Source: Candidatus Sphingomonas colombiensis (lineage in GTDB: Bacteria; Pseudomonadota; Alphaproteobacteria; Sphingomonadales; Sphingomonadaceae). From it: a stretch of 64,000 nt of DNA. Of this stretch, positions 44,619 to 52,885 are shown piece after piece (position 1 is the first letter of the stretch; every line of letters begins with the position of its first letter). Location of the stretch: the NCBI GenBank assembly GCA_029202845.1, contig CP119315.1:1636001-1700000 (forward strand), given 5' to 3'. The position numbers and the translations under genes were made by a program. The notes beneath the pieces were generated by a model that ran no database searches, was not told where the DNA came from, and saw only the letters and a program-made list of their open reading frames with translations.

Positions 44619-45743
44619 ATGGGGGTTATCGAGAAGGTTGCGGCGAAGCGTGAGCGCGCCGAGGAAGCGGTTCTGCCGCTCGACCAGATCCTCATGGGGG
44701 ATTGCATCGCGACGATGAAGGCGCTGCCGGCAAAGTCGGTGGACATGATCTTTGCCGATCCGCCCTACAATCTTCAGCTCGGTGGCGAGCTGTTCCGGCC
44801 CGACGGCAGCCATGTCGATGCGGTGACCGACGAATGGGACAAGTTCGATACTTTCGCCGCCTATGACGCGTTCACCCGCGCGTGGCTGGCGGAGGCGCAC
44901 CGCATCCTGAAGGACAACGGCACGATCTGGGTGATCGGCAGCTATCACAACATCTTCCGCGTCGGTACGGCGGTGCAGGATCTGGGCTATTGGATCCTCA
45001 ACGACATCATTTGGCGCAAGGCCAATCCGATGCCGAATTTCCGCGGCACGCGCTTCACCAATGCGCATGAGACTTTGATCTGGGCATCAAAGGGCGAGAA
45101 GGCGAAATATACCTTCAACTATCGCAGCATGAAGACGCTCAACGATGAGCTTCAGATGCGGTCGGATTGGGAATTCCCGATCTGCGGCGGCGGTGAGCGG
45201 CTGAAGAAGGACGGGCAGAAGGTCCATCCGACGCAGAAGCCGGAGGCGTTGCTCTATCGCCTGCTGCTCGCCTGCACCAAGCCGGGCGATGTGGTGCTCG
45301 ATCCGTTCTTCGGCACCGGCACCACCGGCGCGGTGGCGAAGCGCCTTGGGCGCCGCTGGATCGGGATCGAGCGCGAGCCGGGCTATTGCGCGGCGGCGAT
45401 CGAGCGCATCACCGATGCGCTGCCGCTCGACGAATCCGCATTGGCGACGATGCAGTCGCCGCGCCAGCAGGCCAAGGTGGCGTTCGGGGTGCTCGTCGAG
45501 AATGCGATGCTCCCGGCGGGCAGCATCGTCACCGACGCCAAGCGTCGCTTCCGCGCGTCGGTGCGCGCCGACGGCAGCCTGGCGAGCGATTGCGGCGCGA
45601 TCGGCTCGATCCACAAGCTCGGCGCGATTTTGCAGAATGCGCCGGCGTGCAATGGCTGGACCTTCTGGCATTATGAGGCGGAAGGGGTGCTCAAGCCGAT
45701 TGACGCATTGCGCCAGACCTATCTGCTCGCGACACAGGTATAA
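44619..45743 (+). CDS. ccrM: Cell-cycle DNA adenine methyltransferase CcrM (GANTC)
   Basis: A 374-aa solitary adenine methyltransferase expected to methylate GANTC. Catalytic motif IV is DPPYNLQLGG (residues 47-56) and AdoMet-binding motif I is DPFFGTGTTGAVA (about 228-240), i.e. the beta-class order. The region after residue 270 (LVENAMLPAGS...GAIGSIHKLGAILQNAPACNGWTFWHYE) is the C-terminal RAMA-type domain typical of CcrM. No restriction partner is adjacent. The start ATG at 44619 follows AAGGGGG. Its leader is unusually rich in GANTC. Confidence 0.95.
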   Translation: MGVIEKVAAKRERAEEAVLPLDQILMGDCIATMKALPAKSVDMIFADPPYNLQLGGELFRPDGSHVDAVTDEWDKFDTFAAYDAFTRAWLAEAHRILKDNGTIWVIGSYHNIFRVGTAVQDLGYWILNDIIWRKANPMPNFRGTRFTNAHETLIWASKGEKAKYTFNYRSMKTLNDELQMRSDWEFPICGGGERLKKDGQKVHPTQKPEALLYRLLLACTKPGDVVLDPFFGTGTTGAVAKRLGRRWIGIEREPGYCAAAIERITDALPLDESALATMQSPRQQAKVAFGVLVENAMLPAGSIVTDAKRRFRASVRADGSLASDCGAIGSIHKLGAILQNAPACNGWTFWHYEAEGVLKPIDALRQTYLLATQV

Positions 45744-45790
45744 GGCCAATATCGGGCGTCATGTCGGCGACCAGTTCGGGGTGACGTGAA

Positions 45791-46846
45791 TTGAGCAGCC
45801 TCCAGATTCGCCCGATCCATTTCGTCGGCACGCCAGTGGGCCTGCCGGAGGGCAGCGTCGCGCGGCTCGCCGGGGGCATGATGTGGTTCGGCGCGTATGA
45901 GGTGCGCGACGGCGCGGCGCGCTATGTCGTGCCGGTCACCGATATCGCGGCGTTTGGCGAACGCGCAACATTGCTCCACGAACGCATCACCACGCCTCGT
46001 CCCGCGCTGGCGCTCGGCGAGCGGGTGTTGCGGTTCGATCAGCCGCTCGTCGCCGGCATCCTCAACGTTACGACTGACAGCTTCTCCGATGGCGGCGCGC
46101 ATGTCGACGATGTGGCGGGCGCGACGGCGGCCGGCGTCGATATGCTCGCGGCCGGCGCGGCGCTGATCGATCTTGGTGGTGAATCGACCCGCCCCGGCGC
46201 GCCGCTGGTGTGGGAGGGCGACGAGGCGAAGCGCGTCACCCCCGTGGCGGAGCGGCTCGCGGCGGCCGGCGCGCTGGTTTCGGTCGACACGCGCAAGGCG
46301 GTCGTGATGGAGGCGGCGCTCGCCGCCGGCGCGCGGATCGTCAACGACGTGTCGGCCCTGTTGTGGGACGAACGCTCCGCCGCCGTGGTGGCGCGCGCGG
46401 GTTGCCCGGTGATCCTGATGCATTCGCCAGATCCCAAGACGGGGCCGCACGGCGGCAGCGGTTACGGCGATGTGGTGGGCGAGGTGTTCGATTGGCTGGA
46501 GGCGCGGGTCGATGCGGCGGTCGATGCCGGCGTCGATCGCGCGCGGATCATGGTCGATCCCGGGATCGGCTTCGGCAAATCGCTCGCGGACAATCTGGCG
46601 CTGATCAACAATCTTGCGCTGTTCCACGGGCTCGGCTGCCCGATCATGTTGGGGGTGAGCCGCAAGCGGATGATCGGCGCGCTGTCGAACGAAGCGCCGG
46701 TGGGCGAGCGCCTCGGCGGCTCGATCGCGCTGGCGGTGAAGGGGGCGGACGCCGGGGTGCAGATTCTGCGCGTTCACGATGTCGCCGAAACGGTGCAGGC
46801 GTTGCGCGTCTGGCGCGGCTTGCGTGATCGGGCGCTCGTCGGTTGA
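45791..46846 (+). CDS. folP: Dihydropteroate synthase
   Basis: Joins 4-aminobenzoate to the pterin pyrophosphate in folate synthesis. The TIM-barrel core starts near residue 90: ILNVTTDSFSDGG, DLGGESTRPGAP, RIVNDVSAL, VILMHSP and GIGFGKSLADN are the family motifs, and ends LRVHDVAETVQAL. The 351-aa length reflects an N-terminal extension of about 80 residues seen in other sphingomonads. The start is TTG at 45791, without a strong ribosome binding site; ATG at 45878 is possible but would cut the extension. The HAD hydrolase gene follows after 7 bases. Confidence 0.92.
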   Translation: MSSLQIRPIHFVGTPVGLPEGSVARLAGGMMWFGAYEVRDGAARYVVPVTDIAAFGERATLLHERITTPRPALALGERVLRFDQPLVAGILNVTTDSFSDGGAHVDDVAGATAAGVDMLAAGAALIDLGGESTRPGAPLVWEGDEAKRVTPVAERLAAAGALVSVDTRKAVVMEAALAAGARIVNDVSALLWDERSAAVVARAGCPVILMHSPDPKTGPHGGSGYGDVVGEVFDWLEARVDAAVDAGVDRARIMVDPGIGFGKSLADNLALINNLALFHGLGCPIMLGVSRKRMIGALSNEAPVGERLGGSIALAVKGADAGVQILRVHDVAETVQALRVWRGLRDRALVG

Positions 46847-46853
46847 TGGCGCC

Positions 46854-47723
46854 ATGCCGGTCGATCTGATCTGCCTCGATGCCGATGACACCCTGTGGCA
46901 CAACATGCGCTTCTTCGCCGCCGCCGAGGAGGCGCTGGTGGCGATGCTCGCCCCTTTTGCCGAAGCCGGAATCGCGCGTGAGACGATGGCCGCGGTCGAG
47001 CTGCGCAACCTCGCGCTCTATGGCTATGGCGCCAAGAGCTTTACGTTATCGATGATCGAGGCGGCGCTCGAGTTGGGCGGCGACGTGCTCCCGTTATCCG
47101 CGGTGCGTGAGATTCTCGCCGCCGGGCGCACGTTGCTCGGCCACCCGGTTGAACTGTTTGACGGGATCGAGGAGACGCTGGCCGAACTCGCCGATCGCGG
47201 CCGGCTGGTGCTGGTGACCAAGGGGGATCTGCTGCACCAGGAGATGAAGCTTGCCGCCTCCGGGCTGGGCAGCCGCTTCTCAGCGATCGAGATCGTCAGC
47301 GACAAGACGTCGGAGACCTTCCGTCGCCTGTTCGAGCGACATGGCGCGCGGCCGGAACGGTGCGTGATGGCGGGCGATTCGATGCGTTCGGATGTGCTGC
47401 CCGCGCTCGCTGCCGGCGCATGGGCGGCATTCATCCCACAACCCGGCGGATGGGTGCATGAGGCGGCCGCGCCACCCGAAGACCGCGCGCGCTTCGCATC
47501 CCTTGTGACAGCGCCTGGCGGACTTGCCGGGCTGGATCGACCAATTGGCTTAGGGGCGCGAGGCGCTGTCACAAGGGATGCGAATAGGAGCCTGATACCC
47601 GTAGCAACGGGTAGGGCGAGTCCGGCTCTTGGCGATTCCCGCCGGGAGAGTGCCGGATATAAAGCGCGCGATTTTCGCCGCTACGCCGCGTTGTCGATGC
47701 CCAGTTCCACCAGCTTGCGATAG
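46854..47723 (+). CDS. HAD-family hydrolase with unusual C-terminal tail
   Basis: A phosphatase-like HAD enzyme: CLDADDTLW (nucleophile Asp, residues 6-14), LVLVTKGD, and VMAGDSMRSDVLPALAAGA with the acidic metal site. The catalytic part ends near residue 215; similar proteins have about 230 residues. Here the frame continues to 289 aa through a 23-bp inverted repeat and on across the 3' end of the convergent sigma-54 activator gene, with which it overlaps by 43 bases. The tail (GARGAVTRDANRSL... ) has no domain character and may be translated junk. Probably cotranscribed with folP. Substrate unknown. Confidence 0.82.
   Translation: MPVDLICLDADDTLWHNMRFFAAAEEALVAMLAPFAEAGIARETMAAVELRNLALYGYGAKSFTLSMIEAALELGGDVLPLSAVREILAAGRTLLGHPVELFDGIEETLAELADRGRLVLVTKGDLLHQEMKLAASGLGSRFSAIEIVSDKTSETFRRLFERHGARPERCVMAGDSMRSDVLPALAAGAWAAFIPQPGGWVHEAAAPPEDRARFASLVTAPGGLAGLDRPIGLGARGAVTRDANRSLIPVATGRASPALGDSRRESAGYKARDFRRYAALSMPSSTSLR
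47493..47584. repeat. 23-bp perfect inverted repeat in the 3' part of the HAD gene
   Basis: The sequence at 47493-47515 (begins TTCGCATCCC, ends ACAGCGCC) is exactly complementary to 47562-47584, with 46 bases between. It falls where the catalytic HAD fold should end. It would form a long RNA stem and has the look of an inserted or inverted-duplicated short element; no T-run follows. Confidence 0.7.
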
Positions 47724-49102
47724 AGCGTCGAGCGGCCGATGCCGAGCCGGCGGGCCACTTCGGTCATGCGTCCGCGATAATGGCCGATCGCGAGCCGGAT
47801 AACATCCGCCTCGATTTCCTCCAGCGGGCGCAGATGGCCGTCGGCGCTGAACAAGGTCACGCCGCCGGATGTCGCCATCCGCTGCGTGCTCGGCACGGCA
47901 TCGCGCCGCGCGGCCAGTGCGGCAATCTGGGGAAAGTCGCCGCGTGTCAGCGCGTCGCCGTCACACAATACGGCGGCGCGAAACAGTGCGTTCTGGAGCT
48001 GGCGGACGTTGCCCGGCCAGTCATATTCGATCAGCAACGCGAGTGCGTCGTCGGTAATGCCGAGCTGGCGCAGCCCCGGCTGGCGGGCGATGCGCGCGAG
48101 CAGATGCCTGGCAAGCGCGGGAATATCGCCGGTGCGATCGCGCAACGGCGGGATCGTCACCTGCACCACGTTGAGCCGGTAATAGAGATCCTCGCGGAAG
48201 CGTCCGGCCTCCACCTCCTCGCTCAGTTTCTTGTTGGTCGCCGCGATCACGCGGACGTCGACCTCGCGGGCGTGGCGCGCGCCGATCGGCTGCAACTCGC
48301 TCGATTGCAGCACGCGCAGCAGCTTCACCTGCGCCTCGAGCGGCATCTCGCCGATCTCATCGAGGAAGATCGTGCCGCCATCGGCGTCGACGAATTTGCC
48401 GACCTTGCGCTCGAACGCCCCGGTAAAGGCCCCGCGCTCATGCCCGAACAACTCACTTTCGATGAGATTTGCCGGGATCGCGCCGCAATCCACGGTAATC
48501 ATCGGCTTGCGTCCGCGCGGAGACGCCGCATGGATCGCGTCCGCCACGACTTCCTTGCCGACCCCGCTTTCGCCGTCGATCAGCACCGCCACCCGCGCAC
48601 GCGCCGCCTTGGCGGCGATCGCCAGCGCGGCCCGGAAATCGGGGGCTGATCCGACGATTTCGTCGAAGCCCAGCAGCGCCGGAATCTTTTCGGTGAGCGG
48701 GCGGAGTTCGCCCGCCTCGGTTCCCGCGACGGCCGCTTCAAGCGCGGCGAGCAGCCGTTCGGGCGCGAGCGGCTTGACCAGAAAGTCGGTAGCGCCGGCG
48801 CGCATCGCGGCGACAGCGTGTGAAACCGATCCGTCGGAGGCGGTTACCAGCACTGGCAGCGCAGGACGGCGTGCGCGCAATTCCCCGATCAGCGCGCTCG
48901 CGATATCATCCGCGCCCCGGTGATCGAGCACGACCGCGTCGAGTTGCATCCCGTCCTGAGTGCCGAGGGTCGCGATCGCCATCTCGGCGTCGTCCGCGAA
49001 CACGGTGCGCCACCCGCCACGCGCAGCGAGTGCTGCCACCAGCCGGCGCTGGCCCGGTTCATCATCTATCAGCATCAGCAACCGCTGCCCGTTGCGCGTC
49101 AT
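47681..49102 (-). CDS. Sigma-54-dependent NtrC-type response regulator
   Basis: A 473-aa enhancer-binding activator. The receiver domain (residues 1-120) has IDDE and the probable phosphoacceptor Asp in AVVLDHRGADD, with VKPL near its end. The AAA+ domain has Walker A GESGVGKE, the sigma-54-contact loop GAFTGA and Walker B GGTIFLDEIGEM. The C-terminus is a Fis-type helix-turn-helix (MTEVARRLGIGRSTLYRKLVELGI). The start at 49102 is selected from the canonical N-terminus and GGAACAAAAAGA upstream. No histidine kinase or sigma-54 gene is adjacent, so it is an orphan here. Targets unknown. Confidence 0.93.
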   Translation of the reverse strand: MTRNGQRLLMLIDDEPGQRRLVAALAARGGWRTVFADDAEMAIATLGTQDGMQLDAVVLDHRGADDIASALIGELRARRPALPVLVTASDGSVSHAVAAMRAGATDFLVKPLAPERLLAALEAAVAGTEAGELRPLTEKIPALLGFDEIVGSAPDFRAALAIAAKAARARVAVLIDGESGVGKEVVADAIHAASPRGRKPMITVDCGAIPANLIESELFGHERGAFTGAFERKVGKFVDADGGTIFLDEIGEMPLEAQVKLLRVLQSSELQPIGARHAREVDVRVIAATNKKLSEEVEAGRFREDLYYRLNVVQVTIPPLRDRTGDIPALARHLLARIARQPGLRQLGITDDALALLIEYDWPGNVRQLQNALFRAAVLCDGDALTRGDFPQIAALAARRDAVPSTQRMATSGGVTLFSADGHLRPLEEIEADVIRLAIGHYRGRMTEVARRLGIGRSTLYRKLVELGIDNAA

Positions 49103-49260
49103 TCTTTTTGTTCCATTCCGATACGGCGGGGACAGAATCGGCAAATAGGCCAGATGGGTAAAAGCCGGCTTAAGCACCCGTGATGAACGGCCTCCGGGCT
49201 TGAGGCCTGATCGAAGCGTCGATAAGGAGCGGGACGAATCAGGGGGAGCGGGAGGACGCA

Positions 49261-49386
49261 ATGGCCGAAAAGTCCGAAATGAAGGCGCATGTGGCGACCT
49301 ATCAAAGCGTCATGGGCCTGCTGAAATGGGGCTCGGTCGGCGTGGCGTTGATCGCCGCATTGGTCATCTGGCTGATCCACCGCTGA
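49261..49386 (+). CDS. aa3-type cytochrome c oxidase subunit IV
   Basis: A 41-aa single-helix protein, MAEKSEMKAHVATYQ followed by one transmembrane segment (GSVGVALIAALVIWLIH). It matches the small bacterial aa3 oxidase subunit IV family that accompanies the oxidase in alphaproteobacteria. GGGAGGACGCA precedes the ATG at 49261. The pntAA start follows 5 bases after its stop, a conserved neighbourhood in sphingomonads, even though the oxidase core genes are not in the window. Confidence 0.88.
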   Translation: MAEKSEMKAHVATYQSVMGLLKWGSVGVALIAALVIWLIHR

Positions 49387-49391
49387 TCTGT

Positions 49392-50513
49392 ATGAAGATC
49401 GCCGTCCTTAAGGAAACCGTGGATGGCGAAAGGCGTGTTGCCGCTTCGCCCGAAACAGTCCGCAAATTCATCGCGCTCGGCGCGAATCTCGCCGTCGAAC
49501 ATGGCGCGGGGAGCGCCGCCGATATCGCCGATCAGGGCTATGCCGATGCCGGCGCGACGCTTGGCGATCGCGCCAGCGTTATCGCCGGCGCGGATATTCT
49601 GCTTGGTGTGCAGGGGCCCGATCCGGCGACGCTGGCCGGCGCGAAGCCGGGCGTGTGGCTCGTTGCCGGGCTCAACCCGTTTGGGGAGCGGGCGCGCGTC
49701 GATGCCTATGCCGCGGCCGGGATCGAGGCGCTGGCGATGGAATTCATGCCGCGCATCACGCGCGCGCAGTCGATGGATATCCTGTCGTCTCAATCGAATC
49801 TCTCCGGATACAAATCGGTGCTGGACGCGGCGGCGGAATATGGCCGCGCCTTTCCGATGATGATGACGGCGGCGGGGACGATCACCGCGGCGAAATGTTT
49901 CGTCATGGGCGTCGGCGTCGCCGGACTTCAGGCGATCGCCACCGCACGCCGGCTCGGCGCACAGGTTTCCGCGACCGACGTGCGTTCGGCGACCAAGGAG
50001 CAGATCCTGTCGCTCGGCGCCAAGCCGATCTTCGTGGAGAATGTCGCTGGCATCGAGGGCGAGGGTTCGGGCGGTTATGCCACCGAAATGAGCGAGGAAT
50101 ATCAGAAGGCGCAGGCCGAGCTGGTATCGTCGCACATCGCCAAGCAGGATATCGTCATCACCACCGCGCTGATCCCCGGTCGCGCGGCGCCCCGCCTGAT
50201 CAGCGATGCGCAGATCGCGACGATGAAGCCCGGCAGCGTGATCGTCGATCTCGCGGTTGAACAGGGCGGCAATGTCGAAGGTTCGGTCGCCGGTCAGGTG
50301 GTCGAGCGGCATGGCGTGAAGATCGTTGGACATCGCAACGTGCCGTCGCGGCTCGCGGCGGATGCGTCGGCGCTGTTCTCGCGCAACCTTTATAATTTCC
50401 TGTCCGCCTTCTGGGACAAGGAACAGGGCGGCCCGGTGCTCGACGAGGAAATCGGCGATGCGGTGCGGCTGACGAAGGATGGCAAGGTCGTCAACGCGAG
50501 GCTGCTCGGATGA
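49392..50513 (+). CDS. pntAA: NAD(P) transhydrogenase, soluble alpha-1 subunit
   Basis: The NAD(H)-binding domain I of the proton-pumping transhydrogenase, which makes NADPH from NADH using the proton gradient. The 373-aa protein starts MKIAVLKETVDGERRVA and shows the alanine dehydrogenase/transhydrogenase fold: MDILSSQSNLSGYKSV, the nucleotide motif MGVGVAGLQAIATARRLGA and the mobile-loop region around VENVAGIEGEGSGGYA. It precedes a small unknown gene, pntAB and pntB in one operon. Confidence 0.95.
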   Translation: MKIAVLKETVDGERRVAASPETVRKFIALGANLAVEHGAGSAADIADQGYADAGATLGDRASVIAGADILLGVQGPDPATLAGAKPGVWLVAGLNPFGERARVDAYAAAGIEALAMEFMPRITRAQSMDILSSQSNLSGYKSVLDAAAEYGRAFPMMMTAAGTITAAKCFVMGVGVAGLQAIATARRLGAQVSATDVRSATKEQILSLGAKPIFVENVAGIEGEGSGGYATEMSEEYQKAQAELVSSHIAKQDIVITTALIPGRAAPRLISDAQIATMKPGSVIVDLAVEQGGNVEGSVAGQVVERHGVKIVGHRNVPSRLAADASALFSRNLYNFLSAFWDKEQGGPVLDEEIGDAVRLTKDGKVVNARLLG

Positions 50514-50881
50514 TCGCTGCGTGGCTGCTGCTGCTCGCGGTGGGTACGTCGCAGCCGGCGGAGCGCCGGCCGGTCGACGTCCGCGCGACCGGCGATGACG
50601 CGCTGACGCAGAAATTGTCCGATGCATTGATCGAGAGCCTGGCGACCGCGAAGCGGCTGCGACCGGCGGGTGGCGACGATCGGACGGGGCTGTCGCTGGT
50701 GATCCTCGGCAACGTCACGGCAAAGGGTGATCGCTTCGATTACATGGTCGATCTGGTGGAGCCGGGCAGCAATCTGTCGTCGCAGCGGCTGGGATCGATC
50801 AACGGTTCGTGCCGCGAGGCGCAGATCGCGCGATGCGCGGCGGATATCGTCGCGCGGGCAGAGCGCAAGGTGAGGGGCTGA
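50510..50881 (+). CDS. Unknown exported protein inside the pnt operon
   Basis: A 123-aa protein with an N-terminal signal peptide (MIAAWLLLLAVGTSQPA), then a soluble domain with two Cys (CREAQIARC) that could form a disulfide. Its start overlaps the pntAA stop (ATGA) and its stop is 3 bases before the pntAB start, so it is tightly embedded between two subunits of one enzyme complex. I do not recognise a domain. The coupling suggests it is made with the transhydrogenase, perhaps in the periplasm, but a link to its function is only inference. Confidence 0.75.
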   Translation: MIAAWLLLLAVGTSQPAERRPVDVRATGDDALTQKLSDALIESLATAKRLRPAGGDDRTGLSLVILGNVTAKGDRFDYMVDLVEPGSNLSSQRLGSINGSCREAQIARCAADIVARAERKVRG

Positions 50882-50884
50882 ACC

Positions 50885-51184
50885 GTGGACTTTATCGCGA
50901 TCCTGTCGATCTTCGTGCTGGCGTGTTTCGTCGGCTATTATGTGGTGTGGTCGGTCACACCGGCGCTGCATACCCCGTTGATGGCGGTGACCAACGCGAT
51001 TTCCTCGGTGATCATCGTCGGCGCACTGATCGCGTCAGCCGCCGCCGGGAGCGCAAGCTCGAAATGGCTCGGGCTGGTCGCGGTGGCGCTGGCGAGCGTC
51101 AACATCTTCGGCGGCTTCGCGGTCACCGCGCGGATGCTGGCGATGTACAAGAAAAAAGACCGGCCGGCAGCGGCCAAGCACTAA
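50885..51184 (+). CDS. pntAB: NAD(P) transhydrogenase, alpha-2 membrane subunit
   Basis: A 99-aa membrane subunit with three helices: IAILSIFVLACFVGYYVVW, HTPLMAVTNAISSVIIVGALIA (family motif TPLMAVTNAIS) and LVAVALASVNIFGGFAVTARML. It forms part of the proton channel with PntB. Start is GTG at 50885. In enterobacteria this piece is fused to PntA; a separate chain is normal in alphaproteobacteria. Confidence 0.95.
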   Translation: MDFIAILSIFVLACFVGYYVVWSVTPALHTPLMAVTNAISSVIIVGALIASAAAGSASSKWLGLVAVALASVNIFGGFAVTARMLAMYKKKDRPAAAKH

Positions 51185-51192
51185 GCCGTTAT

Positions 51193-51260
51193 CCCGGCAA
51201 ATGCCGGGTTCGCGTACCGTGAGGGTAGGTGAGCGGAAAAGACCCCGGCATTCGTCGGGG
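51193..51260. repeat. Pair of small hairpins between pntAB and pntB
   Basis: CCCGGCA-AA-TGCCGGG (51193-51208) is a perfect 7-bp hairpin and CCCCG-N8-CGGGG (51243-51260) a second related one, both built around a CCGGCA core. They lie in the 96-bp gap inside the operon and may adjust pntB expression or be remnants of a dispersed palindromic repeat. Confidence 0.45.
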
Positions 51261-51280
51261 CGACGTTTTGGGGGAATGGA

Positions 51281-52747
51281 ATGGAACACGTCGCGGTAAA
51301 TCCCTGGGCGGCATTGGCCTATCTGATTGCCGGCGTGTGCTTCATTCTCGCGTTGCGCGGCCTTTCCAGCCCAGTCTCCAGCCAGCGCGGCAACCGCTTC
51401 GGCATGATCGGCATGGGCATTGCGGTGGTGACGACGCTCATCACCCACGGCCTTGGCGCGTCGCTCGATATCCGTGCGCATAAGGCGATCGCCGGGCTGG
51501 ATCTCGATCCGGTCGCCCTGCTGGAAATCCTCGCCGCGATTGGCGTGGGCGCCGCGATCGGCCTCACCACCGCGCGCAAGATCGCGATGACCGCGATGCC
51601 GCAGCTTGTCGCGGCGTTCCACAGCCTCGTCGGCATGGCCGCCGTGCTGGTTGCCTGTGCCGCCTATCTCAACCCGGCCGCGTTCGGCATCGTCGATGCC
51701 GCCGGAGAGATTCTGACGGTCAGCCGGATCGAAATGGGCCTCGGCGTCGCGATCGGCGCGATCACCTTCTCCGGCTCGGTCATCGCCTTTGCCAAGCTGA
51801 ACGGCAATATGAGCGGTGCGCCGATCATGCTGCCGGCGCGCCATGTGCTCAATCTCGGTGTGCTGGTCGGCATCCTCATCCTGATCGCCTATTTCACGCA
51901 GGATCAGGCGCCATGGGTGTTCTGGACGGTGACCGCGCTCAGCTTCGCGATCGGTTTCCTGCTGATCATCCCGATCGGCGGGGCGGACATGCCGGTCGTG
52001 GTGTCGATGCTGAACAGCTATTCCGGCTGGGCGGCGGCGGCGATGGGCTTCACGCTCCACAACACCGCGATGATCATCACCGGCGCGCTGGTCGGTTCGT
52101 CGGGTGCGATCCTGAGCTACATCATGTGCCGTGCGATGAACCGCAGCTTCATCAGTGTGATCGCCGGCGGGTTCGGCGCGGAAGCTGCGATCAGTGGTGG
52201 CGCGGCCAAGGTCGACCGGCCGTGGAAGCGCGGTTCGGCGGAAGACGCGGCGTTCCTTATGTCGCAGGCGGAACAGGTCATCATCGTCCCCGGCTACGGG
52301 ATGGCGGTGGCGCAGGCGCAGCACGCGCTGCGCGAGATGGGCGACAAGCTCAAGGAGCATGGCGTCCGTGTCAAATATGCGATCCACCCGGTCGCGGGGC
52401 GTATGCCGGGGCATATGAACGTGCTGCTCGCCGAAGCGAACGTGCCGTATGACGAGGTGTTCGAGCTGGAGGATATCAACTCCGAATTCGCGCAGACCGA
52501 TGTCGCCTTCGTGATCGGCGCGAACGACGTGACCAATCCCGCGGCCAAGACCGACAAGACATCGCCGATCTACGGCATGCCCGTGCTCGATGTGGAGAAG
52601 GCGAAGACCGTGTTGTTCGTGAAGCGCTCGATGGGCGGTGTCGGCTATGCCGGCGTCGACAACGACGTCTTCTACATGGATAACACCATGATGTTGCTCG
52701 CCGATGCCAAGAAAATGGTCGAGGAAATCGTCAAGTCGCTCGACTGA
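51281..52747 (+). CDS. pntB: NAD(P) transhydrogenase, beta subunit
   Basis: The 488-aa subunit contains most of the transmembrane channel (about residues 5-270, with NSYSGWAAAAMGFTL) and the NADP(H)-binding domain III at the C-terminus: IIVPGYGMAVAQAQHALREM (GYGMAVAQAQ), HPVAGRMPGHMNVLLAEANVPYD (split), FVIGANDVTNPAA and GMPVLDVEKAKTV. All match PntB. ATG at 51281 follows GGGGGAATGGA. Confidence 0.96.
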   Translation: MEHVAVNPWAALAYLIAGVCFILALRGLSSPVSSQRGNRFGMIGMGIAVVTTLITHGLGASLDIRAHKAIAGLDLDPVALLEILAAIGVGAAIGLTTARKIAMTAMPQLVAAFHSLVGMAAVLVACAAYLNPAAFGIVDAAGEILTVSRIEMGLGVAIGAITFSGSVIAFAKLNGNMSGAPIMLPARHVLNLGVLVGILILIAYFTQDQAPWVFWTVTALSFAIGFLLIIPIGGADMPVVVSMLNSYSGWAAAAMGFTLHNTAMIITGALVGSSGAILSYIMCRAMNRSFISVIAGGFGAEAAISGGAAKVDRPWKRGSAEDAAFLMSQAEQVIIVPGYGMAVAQAQHALREMGDKLKEHGVRVKYAIHPVAGRMPGHMNVLLAEANVPYDEVFELEDINSEFAQTDVAFVIGANDVTNPAAKTDKTSPIYGMPVLDVEKAKTVLFVKRSMGGVGYAGVDNDVFYMDNTMMLLADAKKMVEEIVKSLD

Positions 52748-52885
52748 CGTTCGGGCGATACATCCATTTTGGAGGGAGCCGTGCTTTGTGCGCGGCACCC
52801 ATGATCCGAAATGGAGATGAATACGCTGCGCCATTTCGGTTGTTTGCGTAATTTGCTGCCGATCACTGCTGATCGGAGAGCCGGG

